A stretch of DNA of 64,000 nucleotides from Stentor coeruleus (Eukaryota > Ciliophora > Heterotrichea > Heterotrichida > Stentoridae). The translations under genes were made by a program, and so were the position numbers. Location: the NCBI GenBank assembly GCA_001970955.1, contig MPUH01000099.1:44821-108820 (forward strand), given 5' to 3'. The notes beneath the pieces were generated by a model. It saw nothing but the letters and a program-made list of their open reading frames with translations. It did no database searches and was not told the DNA's origin. Position 1 is the stretch's first letter, and the number at the start of each line of letters is the position of its first letter. This document shows positions 19,801 to 29,110 of this stretch, in pieces.

Positions 19801-20642
19801 TTAGTAATTATTTATCAATAAATTATCTAAGAAATTCTGGATAGTCATCATCGATTTTTGTAAAGTATTTTGGGTAAACATTACTGTTTTAGACCCTTGA
19901 GTATTACTGCAAAAGTACTTTCAGAGATTGGGAAAAAATCTATGATATACATTGACATTATCAAAGAGGAAATTTGTATAAGGATTAGTCTTATTGCAAA
20001 ATAAGACTCTTGGTGAATTAACACCCCCATATATGTTGAAATTTCTTAAGATTATAAATTCAACTGTTACTAATGGATTTATTAGGCATTTACAATCTGG
20101 TAAAGAGAATAGGAAAGAGGAAGGAACAATTTGTTAAATAACCTCCTGGCTGGACTTGTTATTGAGAGTTAATTTAGATCACTCACCAGAGTACATCGTT
20201 TATTGTGAGGTTTTCATAGAATATATTGCTGATAATACCTTGGTCATGAGCAGTAAGCATTTCTCCCACTAATATTAATCCCATCAGCATTTGATGAAAA
20301 AGGATGAAGCATCCTAAAAAATCTTAGTGCCAGTCACATCAGCATGGAAAGTAAAATTATAACAAGTAGTTCATACATATCATATAAAAATACATGAAAC
20401 TGAGGACTATTTTTTAAAGTAATTTGTTGAATAATAGTATTTTTATTATAACCAATATTAATTAGTTTTGGTCTATTATCTTTACCTGTAAGGATAATTA
20501 ATTTATATAATATTACAAGATTAAAAAGATAACATTCTACCATAAATTGTAGCGTTGTCTTTCTATTAATCCTGTGTCTTGTATTGTGGATTATTCGTGT
20601 TTTATATACTGATAATGTCAAGAATATGATCATTTTGTCCAT
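19801..20642 (-). pseudogene. Decayed GH28 polygalacturonase-like gene
   Basis: Three conserved-looking blocks lie in the right family order but in three different frames with stops. Block 1 at 20361-20474 reads RPKLINIGYNKNTIIQQITL and KNSPQFHVFLYD. Block 2, within the open stretch 20186-20323, has GLILVGEMLTAHDQGIISN and FYENLTINDV. Block 3, within 19924-20133, has VEFIILRNFNIYGG, LFCNKTNPYTNFLF and DNVNV. These match the 'RP.LI...N.T..G.TL.NSP..H', 'G.SIGS' and 'F.N.....C....P...F.NV' patterns of pectin-lyase-fold GH28 enzymes, which hydrolyse pectin. The spacing between blocks 1 and 2 is too short for a whole enzyme, so there is also a deletion. A last open stretch ends at TAA 19801. It should be non-functional. 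Confidence 0.72.
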
Positions 20643-21088
20643 TTATCTATTGATTTTCTTCATCTTCTCAGGCAATGATTATCTCATCAATGTTGACTAA
20701 ATCGCTGAGGTTGTAAAAGTCCAAGCAGGAATATCCAATATGTTTTCCAAGCTGAAATAGTAGCATTTTAGCCACGATCCACATAAAATATATAATTCAT
20801 GTAATAAAATCATTATATATACAGTCTGATCCTTTATTTGCAGAAATCACTGCTTGCTAAATGCTTCCTCATTTATAATAGCTACATGAAAAGTTCTTTT
20901 CCCTTATAGCTCCAAATTGATTAATGTTGAAAATAAAACTAATAAAAAATTCATGCCGAAACTATGACTTTCATAATATATTCATCACCATTTTACTTTA
21001 GCCATATAACTTTAACAGTTTATTCCTCTAATTTTTCTCTAGAACACTAACTTTTAAACCTATTCTTAAAAGTTATTGTCTATTATTA
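20643..21088. other. Remnant 5' part of the GH28 relic or spacer
   Basis: About 450 bp between the recognisable GH28 relic and the end of the RCC1 gene. One minus-strand stretch (FQLGKHIGYSCLDFYNLSDL, followed by VNIDEIIIA, around 20670-20755) is open and looks like old coding sequence. I cannot place it in the family. The last ~150 bp are C-rich 3' flank of the minus-strand RCC1 gene. Confidence 0.35.
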
Positions 21089-23500
21089 TTAAGGTTTCCC
21101 ATACAACTGAGTTATATCATCTTCTTGAAAGCTTTTATTCGTTTTTGTCTTAAAAGAATTATTCAAACTTTTATAGCTTTCAGCCCTGGAATACAATTCC
21201 CTTTGTATTTCACCTAATATTTCCTGATTTTTACTACTTTGACTATTTAACTCTTTTTCCAATCCTTTATTTATCCTTTTTTGTTCCTCTAAATTCTCAT
21301 GACAATTTTTCAAATCATTTTTTAGCTTTTTGACTATTTTCTCAGTCTCTTCATATATTTCTTTATAATAATCTGCTTCTTTACAACTACTTTTAGCACT
21401 TTCTTGCATTTCTGATATATCTTTAGATAAACTTTCCATTTTCAAAAAATTCTGATTGTCTAAAGTTGTCAATTTGTTTTCTAATTCCCTAATGATCAAT
21501 GAAAGTTCTGCGCTTCGAGCCTTTTCTATTTCTAATTCTTGAACTTTTAGATGTAACTCTGTATTTCCCTTATTTGCTTTACTTATATTATCATTAAGTT
21601 CTTTGTTTCTTCTAACTAGCTCTGCGTTTTCTTCAATTAATTTATGTATCCTCTGCGTTGCAACATTTTTTTCCTTTTCAGAATCAGCTAGCAAAGTCTC
21701 TAAACTAGTGATTTTGCCTAAAAACACAGGAATGTCTTTGATTTCTTGCGCTAAAACTGAATTGTGGTTTTGAATACCAACAGAATTCGATTTAATATTT
21801 TCTAATTCTCCATATTTCTCCTTAACCTCCTCTTCTAGCAACTTTATCTTTGCCTTAAGTTCAGGAATCTCTTTATTTTCCCCTTGTATCAAATCTATTT
21901 GCCTTTTTAAAGCTTCATTAACCCTTCTAAGCTCTTCAATTTGCCCAGCATTTTGGTTTAACTCATTTCTCACTGACATAACAAAGCCTTTTTTCTCTTC
22001 TAAATCTTTTATTAACCCTTCATATTTTTCTATAATCCGATCTTTTTCCCCTGCAAGGTTCTGAACTATTATCTCAAGATGCTCTTTTTGTCTTTGTTCT
22101 TCTAAGCATAGAGTTTGTAANGACATAACAAAGCCTTTTTTCTCTTCTAAATCTTTTATTAACCCTTCATATTTTTCTATAATCCTGTCTTTTTCCCCTG
22201 CAAGGTTCTGAACTATTATCTCAAGATGCTCTTTTTGTCTTTGTTCTTCTAAGCATAGGGTTTGTAGATGATTATGTTTGATTTTACTTTGTTCTAGTTT
22301 GTAAGTGAGTTCTTCAAGACCACCTGAGCCTTTTTGTAGACGGGCGATTTCTTTTTTCATTTCTTCAAGGCAAATTAGGAGATCTTTATTGTTTTGTCGA
22401 GGTTCTCGTTCAATTTTTTGTTTGAAATTTTCACCTTCTTTGCCTAGTGCTATGACAAAGTTGCCTCCACATGAGATTTGAGTAACTGATTTATTTTGAA
22501 GATCTAGTATTGGATATGGTTGAGATTTTGACTCTTGATCACCAGTACCTAAGCATCCTGTGCTATTTGAACCCCATGACCATACAATCCCATTACGATC
22601 TATACTTGTTCCATATCCTAGTCCTATAGCCAAATCAACTTGCTTTGCTGAACAACTAAGTTTTGTTGGTACTAAGAATTCACCAAAATAATATGTCCCC
22701 CAAATCCATAGTTCCCCAGTAGCTGTAATACATCCTGAATGTTGTCCAGCTGCGATTTTTGTAACATCTTTATCTGAAAGTCCAGGTATTTTGACAAATG
22801 AACATGTACTTTCCTTATTACCAAGACCCAATTGGCCGAAACTATTTCCTCCAGTAGAGAATACCTCATAGCTTTCTAATAAAACTAATGTATGAAAAAC
22901 TCCACATGCAACTTGTAGAACGTTTTTGAGCGAAGTAATAACTGGAGACTTTTGGATTGCCCTGCTTCCAAGACCTAACTGCCCAGCTTCCCCTGATCCC
23001 CACATGTATAAACAACCATCTTCACTGAGCACTCCAGTATGCCGACCTCCACAAGATATAGATTTACACACAGCTTGCAAAGGTACTTTCATTGGCAACA
23101 TTGAAAAATCAATATCCAAAACCCCAAGTGCACCATAAGTGTTTGATCCCCATGTAAAAACCACCCCACTTGTGCTTATAGCCCCAGAATGACAGGAACC
23201 ACAGCTGAAATCAATTATTTGGTAATCTACTAAGGAATCCACAAGGACAGGTCGTGATGCATATTTTTGTGTTGGGTTGTTAGTGCCAAGTTGTCCTTGT
23301 TTGTTACTACCCATAGTATATAAGTAGCCATTAGCAGCAATGAACCCAGCATGCTCTTCTCCACATGATATTTTTTTTATTTGGACACTAAAACTGCAGC
23401 ATTTAGGACTTGGGTAAACTTTTCCTATTGATCGGTCGCCTATACCTAATTGCCCTGTAGAGTCACTACCCCAATAGAAAACTTCAGTGTATTTTTCCAT
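21089..23500 (-). CDS. RCC1-propeller protein with long C-terminal coiled coil
   Basis: 803 aa as assembled, about 754 aa after removing one copy of the N-joined 146-bp repeat. Residues ~1-360 contain seven RCC1 blades (VFYWGSDSTGQLG, LYTMGSNKQGQLG, VFTWGSNTYGALG, LYMWGSGEAGQLG, VFSTGGNSFGQLG, LWIWGTYYFGEF, VWSWGSNSTGCLG). The rest is nearly continuous coiled coil rich in Glu, Lys and Leu. No kinase, kinesin or GEF-specific motif is seen. Such proteins often serve as scaffolds at membranes, cilia or the cytoskeleton; the partner is unknown. The minus-strand ATG at 23500 begins MEKYTEVFYWGS, so the first blade starts at once and no N-terminal extension is missing. Confidence 0.9.
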   Translation of the reverse strand: MEKYTEVFYWGSDSTGQLGIGDRSIGKVYPSPKCCSFSVQIKKISCGEEHAGFIAANGYLYTMGSNKQGQLGTNNPTQKYASRPVLVDSLVDYQIIDFSCGSCHSGAISTSGVVFTWGSNTYGALGVLDIDFSMLPMKVPLQAVCKSISCGGRHTGVLSEDGCLYMWGSGEAGQLGLGSRAIQKSPVITSLKNVLQVACGVFHTLVLLESYEVFSTGGNSFGQLGLGNKESTCSFVKIPGLSDKDVTKIAAGQHSGCITATGELWIWGTYYFGEFLVPTKLSCSAKQVDLAIGLGYGTSIDRNGIVWSWGSNSTGCLGTGDQESKSQPYPILDLQNKSVTQISCGGNFVIALGKEGENFKQKIEREPRQNNKDLLICLEEMKKEIARLQKGSGGLEELTYKLEQSKIKHNHLQTLCLEEQRQKEHLEIIVQNLAGEKDRIIEKYEGLIKDLEEKKGFVMXLQTLCLEEQRQKEHLEIIVQNLAGEKDRIIEKYEGLIKDLEEKKGFVMSVRNELNQNAGQIEELRRVNEALKRQIDLIQGENKEIPELKAKIKLLEEEVKEKYGELENIKSNSVGIQNHNSVLAQEIKDIPVFLGKITSLETLLADSEKEKNVATQRIHKLIEENAELVRRNKELNDNISKANKGNTELHLKVQELEIEKARSAELSLIIRELENKLTTLDNQNFLKMESLSKDISEMQESAKSSCKEADYYKEIYEETEKIVKKLKNDLKNCHENLEEQKRINKGLEKELNSQSSKNQEILGEIQRELYSRAESYKSLNNSFKTKTNKSFQEDDITQLYGKP
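21975..22267. repeat. N-joined direct duplication (assembly join)
   Basis: Two copies of about 146 bp flank the N at 22121, inside the coiled coil of the RCC1 gene. They differ at about three positions (taatccgatc versus taatcctgtc, and gcatagagtt versus gcatagggtt). With the N the insertion is 147 nt, exactly 49 codons, so the frame stays open and the extra copy is easily mistaken for a protein repeat. Confidence 0.85.
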
Positions 23501-24167
23501 TTAGTTTTTTTTAATATGAAATATGATTTTGTTTTTTAAACTTTTAAATTAGTAAAGGATGATAAGAATTCAGATGCTTATTTTCGAGTTTTTATATTAG
23601 TTGGAGAATTTATTTAGGGCTAGGATATGGTTTAATGTATGGATATTGATTTTTGTAATGTTTATTGGATGAGGAAGGATTGAAGGCTGCTTGGTGAATT
23701 TGTTGTAGATAGAATATATTAAGAAGGAAGATCAGGTTTTGAGTTGTTTGGGATAACTCTAAAATAGCTTTAGAACTTAGATGATTTGTTGGTGGTTTAG
23801 ATTCTTACTAGGAAACTTAAACTATTTGGATTTATATCATATTAATCTGATTCAATATTTAGAAAATTATTTCATCTAAAAATATAAGCATAGTCTTATT
23901 AAATATATAATTTTTACATAAAGCCTGCAGTCCTGAAATATACCAATATATATTCTTATCATTAAAAACAAATAAAATTGTTTAAAATAGTTTTTTAAAT
24001 TTAATTATATATAAATAGGCATACAGAATATTAACAAATTCTTATATTCTCAAATTCATATAAAATTTCTTATATAGTATACGAAATTTAATATTTTTAG
24101 CACTAAAGTTATAAACAGTAATCGATTTGCAATCTTTAAATTAATACTATCTTTGCTTTGTATAAAT
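23501..24167. other. Divergent promoter region, no gene seen
   Basis: About 670 bp. The part next to the RCC1 gene is G-rich and C-poor on the plus strand (5' flank of a minus gene). The part before the phosphatase is AT-rich and ends in TATAAAT right before its ATG. No ORF or RNA gene. Confidence 0.5.
24161..24167 (+). promoter_or_regulatory. TATAAAT abutting a start codon
   Basis: TATAAAT lies immediately before the ATG of the phosphatase gene and supports 24168 as the start rather than the upstream in-frame TTG. The same heptamer precedes the ATG at 39405. Confidence 0.4.
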
Positions 24168-25160
24168 ATGGAGACGCCATCTGAGCTCAGAACACTAAGA
24201 GATCGGAGAAGCCCTTCGCAAAAAGAAAACATCCGAGACAATGTTTTCGAAAAAACCAACTCGTTGGTTTCAAGTGATTACCTCAAGCCTATTGTTCAAC
24301 AGTCCTCATGTAGAGCTTTACGTCCAATACCGCGCGATAAAAAGGGTTTTGAACTTTTCAAAATTCAACCGAACTCAACACGCAATCGTAACATGCCTAA
24401 GATTTCAAACATCGTAACCCAGTCAAATGAGTTTTCGAGAAAATCTCCTGAACTTCTTTACAAAGAGCACTTATTTCAAACTTTTCAAGCTATGAAATTT
24501 ATTAGAACACTTTCCCAACCAGACCTTGAAGATCTATCAAGTAAGACAATATGGTTACCAAAACGAAGAGGCTATGAAAACAAGAGAACAATAGTATTTG
24601 ACCTTGATGAAACTTTAGTTCATTGTGTAGAAAACCCAGAACTTGGAGACTTTGCAATCAATATCCAGCTTGCTCCTGGACAAATTGTAAAAGCTGGGGT
24701 AAACATCAGACCTTTTGCCCGTGAAGTTTTAGCTTCAGCTAATCGAGATTTTGAAGTTATTGTATTTACAGCATCTCACAAATGCTATGCAGATGAGGTT
24801 ATGGATTATTTAGACCCAACTGGGGAGTTAATTCATCATAGACTATATCGAGATAGTTGTTTAGTAAAAAGTGGTGTTTTTCTTAAGGATTTAAGAATTT
24901 TTGGAAATAGGAGCATTGAGAATATTATTATTGTAGATAACTCTGCTTATTGCTTTGGATACCAGCTTGAAAATGGGATTCCTATTATTTCATGGTTTGA
25001 TGATCCTAATGATAGGGAGCTGTATAAGCTTATAGAGTATATCAAAATTCTTGCTCAGGTCCCAGATATATCACTAGTAAACAGGCATACTTTTCATTTG
25101 AATACTTTTTACACAGATTATATAAGGGACTTCTTAAAATATCAAGATAGAGAAATTTAA
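24168..25160 (+). CDS. FCP1/SCP-type (CTDSPL2-like) HAD phosphatase
   Basis: 330 aa from the ATG at 24168 (METPSELRTLRDRRSPSQ). The catalytic motif FDLDETLVHC, with nucleophile Asp at nt 24600-24602, opens a C-terminal phosphatase domain. VIVFTASHKCYADEVMDYLDP, HHRLYRDSC, FLKDLRIFGN, IIIVDNSAYCF and ISWFDDPND follow in the canonical order. By family it removes phosphate from Ser, classically on the RNA polymerase II tail. The ~120-residue N-terminal region is basic and Ser-rich and has no known domain. The next gene is also a phosphatase, 231 bp on, but that need not mean linkage. Confidence 0.93.
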   Translation: METPSELRTLRDRRSPSQKENIRDNVFEKTNSLVSSDYLKPIVQQSSCRALRPIPRDKKGFELFKIQPNSTRNRNMPKISNIVTQSNEFSRKSPELLYKEHLFQTFQAMKFIRTLSQPDLEDLSSKTIWLPKRRGYENKRTIVFDLDETLVHCVENPELGDFAINIQLAPGQIVKAGVNIRPFAREVLASANRDFEVIVFTASHKCYADEVMDYLDPTGELIHHRLYRDSCLVKSGVFLKDLRIFGNRSIENIIIVDNSAYCFGYQLENGIPIISWFDDPNDRELYKLIEYIKILAQVPDISLVNRHTFHLNTFYTDYIRDFLKYQDREI

Positions 25161-25385
25161 TAACTGGTGATTGTTTATTGTAGAAACTGGAGTTTTTTTA
25201 AGATGACAAAGCTTGTGGTGCTTTTTATATTTACTATTAAAATAACCATAAAAATGCACTAATCATATATAGCCTTAAATAAAACTTAATATTCCCCATG
25301 AAACTCACAATCACTTTTTATTTCCATAAGAAAAGCCTCCTTATAACCCTAAAGTCTCATAAAACTTTCTCAATTATCAAACCAC

Positions 25386-25391
25386 TATAAA
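25386..25391 (+). promoter_or_regulatory. TATAAA abutting a start codon
   Basis: TATAAA directly precedes the ATG of the dual-specificity phosphatase gene. It is part of the recurrent start-proximal TATAA pattern. Confidence 0.4.
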
Positions 25392-26111
25392 ATGTTTACT
25401 AACATGCACGACTCTTTTCAAGAAGTAATCCCAGGTCTCTATATCGGTTCTCAATCTGCATTATCCAACCCATACCTACTCATTGCTAAAAAAATAACTC
25501 ACTTACTTGGAGTCAACAACTGTAAAGAAAAACTTATTGGTTTCACTATAAAAATTATGAACCTCGATGACAATGAAGATACCAACATCATATCATCATT
25601 TCAAGAATGCATCAACTTCATAAAATCCTCAAAAAGGTGTCTAGTCTTCTGTTCAGCTGGTCGTTCTAGAAGCGCTACAATAGTTGCAGCTTATCTTATA
25701 AAAGAGCGTCAAATGAGCCTTACTGAAGCTTTATATACAATAAGTCGAGTAAGACCTGTTAGGCCAAATGAAGGGTTTTTAAAACAATTAAATGATTGGG
25801 AAAAAATATCAGGATGCAAAGTCTGCAGGGTTTTATCAGAGTCTCAAAAGATTGTGCAAGAGGAAGACTTTTTTATTGTAACTTGTCCATACTGTCAGCT
25901 CCCAATGGCTATAACTAAGGAACATACTGCAAGAAAAACCTCAGATTTAACTATAGATATCCAGAACTGTATGAATGAGGTTATAAGCAAGTATTGCCCT
26001 CAGAATAAACATGTTTTAGGTATTTGTAGGACCCATCACTTGTGTTGGCATATGATTTCTGAAGAGACTGGATGTATGTTTTCTAAGAAGTGTGATGTTA
26101 TTAAAATTTAA
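25392..26111 (+). CDS. Dual-specificity phosphatase with C-terminal Cys-rich region
   Basis: 239 aa. Residues ~10-145 form a compact DSP fold: EVIPGLYIGSQSAL at the start, general-acid region NLDDNED (57-63), and the P-loop CSAGRSR with nucleophile Cys87 and Arg93. The residue before the Cys is Phe (VFCSAGRSRS) where most family members have His. SLTEALYTISRVRPVRPNEGFLKQL is typical. The C-terminal ~90 residues hold a CPYC pair, further Cys and His residues (CRTHHLCW, GCMFSKKC) and may bind zinc, as in the YVH1/DUSP12 group, although the match is loose. It should dephosphorylate protein Tyr/Ser/Thr. TATAAA directly precedes the ATG. Confidence 0.9.
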   Translation: MFTNMHDSFQEVIPGLYIGSQSALSNPYLLIAKKITHLLGVNNCKEKLIGFTIKIMNLDDNEDTNIISSFQECINFIKSSKRCLVFCSAGRSRSATIVAAYLIKERQMSLTEALYTISRVRPVRPNEGFLKQLNDWEKISGCKVCRVLSESQKIVQEEDFFIVTCPYCQLPMAITKEHTARKTSDLTIDIQNCMNEVISKYCPQNKHVLGICRTHHLCWHMISEETGCMFSKKCDVIKI

Positions 26112-26334
26112 AGTTTGATATTAAAATTACTTTAAAAAAAATAAGAATTTGCATTGCTGATAGAAATTTAGGTTTATTTGATTTAGTTATTATTTGGCAT
26201 AAGATGTATAGTTGAATATCTACTCATGTTAAAATAGTATTATTAGGATTTTTTTAATGAAAATAGTAAGGATTATATTAAACAATAAAAAGCTATAGTC
26301 ATTGAAATTATTTCTTCATTTATGCAAGGAAATT

Positions 26335-26931
26335 TTATATCCTCAAAAGTTGGTTTCTATTATCTTCTAATTCTTGTCTGATTGTATTTGCTTTATTTGT
26401 TATAAATTTCAAACGCTTTTCCAAAGGAAGCTCTACTGCATCATGTAAGTCTTGTAGTCCTTCCAATAAATAACTTCCTTTAGCTAATTTTTTATATTCA
26501 GAAACGCATTCAGTGACTGTTAATTTTTCATCATTAAGCTCTTGAATTAAGTTCTTTTTTAACTCATACACAAATTCAAATGAATGATAGTTATTAATAA
26601 ACCTAAAATACCCTTCTTTTAATTTGCATTTACTTATCAGGTACAATCTGTAATTTTTTATCTCTTCTTGAACATCTTCTTTGCTTGAAAAGTTGATAGT
26701 CATATCTTTGTATTTCTGTAATGCTTTTTGTATTGTAAATTTTATTATTTTATCAAATTCATGCATGGTTTGCGGATTGCTTGGAACAATTTTTTGTGTT
26801 AGAATTTTTTCATAGTCTTGTAGCAAAATTTCTACATATCCAGAAAGGGTTTCTTTTAGTATAATTTGACTAGGGGTTTTAATCTTATCCAAAGGTGAAA
26901 TGATTTCTTCTTTACTACGACAAGAGCCCAT
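26335..26931 (-). CDS. Hypothetical protein with dual acylation motif
   Basis: 198 aa, not recognised. It begins MGSCRSKEE. Gly2 with Ser6 and Lys7 is a strong N-myristoylation context and Cys4 could be palmitoylated, so membrane attachment is likely. The remainder is helical and highly charged, with no TM or zinc motif (TLSGYVEILLQDYEKIL, KLAKGSYLLEGLQDLHDAV). It converges with the DSP gene, with 223 bp between stops. A link to the ankyrin-DHHC enzyme in this window would be pure speculation. Confidence 0.75.
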   Translation of the reverse strand: MGSCRSKEEIISPLDKIKTPSQIILKETLSGYVEILLQDYEKILTQKIVPSNPQTMHEFDKIIKFTIQKALQKYKDMTINFSSKEDVQEEIKNYRLYLISKCKLKEGYFRFINNYHSFEFVYELKKNLIQELNDEKLTVTECVSEYKKLAKGSYLLEGLQDLHDAVELPLEKRLKFITNKANTIRQELEDNRNQLLRI

Positions 26932-27712
26932 ATTATTATTTCTGATTCAGAAGAATATAGTTTCTTTAATTGTAAACATGAAGAAAATACTTATAACCTT
27001 AAATTTATATAAGCAATTCTTAAATTACTGCTAAACTTAGTATATTTAAATCTGATAAACAAAATTAGAAAATCATAAACAAATTAACTTCATTATAAAT
27101 TGCTTGATGATGATTTTTAATTTAGTTAGTTTAAATAAATAAAACTTAGTATTTTTATGGTGAAATCTGCATTTAAACGCTTAAGCTTATTCATAGTGTT
27201 ATACTACACAAAAATATATGTGTGTCCAATGAAATTTTTAATTATAAACTTTCTGCTTATGAGGCTTCACAGAATATGAGGATTTTCATAATTAAGTTTT
27301 ATGAGCAATCACACCTATAAGTTTTCTTTTTCTATAAATCTTATAGATAATCTTTTATCCAATTTTAATATTCTTCATTTTTTACAGACTAAAACTTCCA
27401 TCCTTATATAATTTCAAAATGACTTAAAAGCAAATATTACTTTGTCACATAGCTTATGATCCCTTTATCCTATAGTCCCTATAAGCTCCCAATATAGTCT
27501 TGCAAGTCTTTAGCTCGCTACAGTGATTATCGACTTGCTTCCTCTCTAAAATTTTTTATCTCATATCGAGTATGTAAATGAGTTGTTTTACCTATTTTTT
27601 TCACAGCAGAGTCTTTCCAAAGTTTCCTACTGTTAGTGAAATCATTTCCATATAAAAAAAGGCTTTTGCACAGCTAAGACTATAAAAATCACTCGGCTAT
27701 TAGATATAATTA
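26932..27712. other. Divergent intergenic region with repeated motif and hairpin
   Basis: About 780 bp. AAACTTAGTA occurs twice (27033-27042 and 27142-27151). Between 27500 and 27538 a 7-bp perfect hairpin (GCAAGTC..GACTTGC) is present. The second half is C-rich 5' flank of eS27. No ORF is convincing. Confidence 0.5.
27500..27538 (+). other. Perfect 7-bp stem-loop, possible structured RNA or promoter element
   Basis: GCAAGTC and GACTTGC pair perfectly around a 23-nt loop, and a T-run (attttttat) follows ~15 bp later. It could be part of a small RNA, but I cannot match it to a known snRNA, RNase P or SRP RNA. It may be chance in promoter DNA. Confidence 0.2.
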
Positions 27713-27964
27713 ATGGATATTGACCTATTGCACCCATCAGCTGAGAGCGAGAGGACAACTCACAAAAAGAAGAGATTGGTGCAGAGTCCAAATTCCTATT
27801 TCATGGATATCAAATGCCCAGGCTGCTATGGTTTGACTACCGCTTTTAGCCATGCCCAGACTGTAATCACATGTGAAGGATGTCAAACAGTCCTTGCAAG
27901 GCCATCAGGTGGAAAATGCAAACTCACTATAGGCTGCTCATTTAGAAGGAAAACTGATGCTTAA
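27713..27964 (+). CDS. RPS27: 40S ribosomal protein eS27
   Basis: 83 aa, the normal size for eS27 (about 84). The zinc finger is CPGC..CEGC with the spacing [20 protein letters not shown], followed by [24 protein letters not shown], a near-universal family sequence. It starts [13 protein letters not shown], as in other eukaryotes. GATATAATTA stands right before the ATG. No intron. The call is certain at family level. Confidence 0.97.
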   Translation: MDIDLLHPSAESERTTHKKKRLVQSPNSYFMDIKCPGCYGLTTAFSHAQTVITCEGCQTVLARPSGGKCKLTIGCSFRRKTDA

Positions 27965-28527
27965 GGTATAGATAACTTTTATATGGGTTCTTTAAATTGT
28001 GTGTTTTAAAGTTAAGTTTTATGTTTATTATGCTTTAGATATGGGTTGAGGAAGAGGGTTAATAAAATTTTAGGATTTTTTGTATAGTGATTTTATTGTT
28101 TATGGAAATCAGTTAGGATATTGCGTGATTGGGCTTTGAGAAAGATCAGGTTGAAGCTTTGTGGATAAGAAGGTAGCAACATTTTGAAATTATAAAAGTA
28201 TGATGTTAGAGAAGTTCAATGTAATAGAGATTTTGGTATTATAGGGTTATAGGGTTGTTGGAATTTTTGAGATTTTTTTTATAAGAGAAGTTGATTTAAG
28301 ATAAATGAAGTGCTGGAGTTAGTTATATTATCGCTTGATTGCGATTATTTTGATAAAGGAGGTTTTGGAGCATTTTTAAAAATTAAGATTGTATCGTGGT
28401 ATTATGCTTAACTAGCTTAGCTTAAGTTGTGTGAATGTAAAAATATATTTTGTGAATGTAAAATAGCACTTTTAGATTAGTTATTTGTATAAAAAAGTTC
28501 AAGGTTTTTTATTCTAAAATGTCAATC

Positions 28528-28742
28528 TAATATAATAAATATTGACCAAATAATTTCGATTTAGCGAAACCTTAAATTACAATAATCTTTGTTCATAAAA
28601 CCTAATTTTAAATAAAAACTTATTTTAGCATAAACNAATATAATAAATATTGACCAAATAATTTCGATTTAGCAAAACTTTAAATTACAATAATCTTTGT
28701 TCATAAAACCTAATTTTAAATAAAAACTTATTTTAGCATAAA
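28528..28742. repeat. N-joined direct duplication (assembly join)
   Basis: Two copies of about 106 bp flank the N at 28636, differing in the tagcgaaacctt versus tagcaaaacttt stretch. Noncoding. Confidence 0.85.
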
Positions 28743-28807
28743 CATTATCCAATGCATATAATATCAACTTGCTANCATTATCCAATGCATATAATATCAA
28801 CTTGCTA
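28743..28807. repeat. N-joined direct duplication (assembly join)
   Basis: Two identical 32-bp copies (28743-28774 and 28776-28807) flank the N at 28775, only 139 bp from the previous join. The short contig between the two Ns looks like a bridging fragment. Confidence 0.85.
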
Positions 28808-29110
28808 TAATTTTATCTACTAAAATACTTATCAAACCTTAACTTTCTCTCTTTACCATACATACCAATTTTCATCATCTAAGCATTATCTCAACTTGAA
28901 AACCACAACATAATCCAAAAAAATTGTAATTTAACATATTAACACCATCTAAAAATTCCATCAGAAGTATGTCAAAATTCTCCAATTTCAACAGCACTTT
29001 TTATATCCTCTTCCTACCTTTTATACCTAAAAATCTTATCCTAGCATCTCTCTAGCATAATTTTCAATCACTTATAACATAAATCAATTTAGCATATTAT
29101 AAATCCATTT

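Larger units (their letters stand above)
27965..29110. other. Long intergenic region with two N joins, no gene seen
   Basis: 1.1 kb. The first ~400 bp are G-rich and C-poor (3' flank of eS27). The middle contains two N-joined duplications. The last ~250 bp are C-rich 5' flank of VPS8, ending in ATTATAAATCC before its ATG. After collapsing the duplicates the true spacer is about 1.0 kb. Confidence 0.55.

Noticed and set aside
21975-22267. Tandem 49-residue coiled-coil repeat in the RCC1 protein
   Set aside because: Same N-centred pattern; the insertion happens to be a multiple of 3.
25161-25391. Phosphatase gene pair as an operon
   Set aside because: Each gene has its own 5'-flank composition and TATAA element, and the two enzymes act on different substrates. 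Adjacency alone is no evidence.
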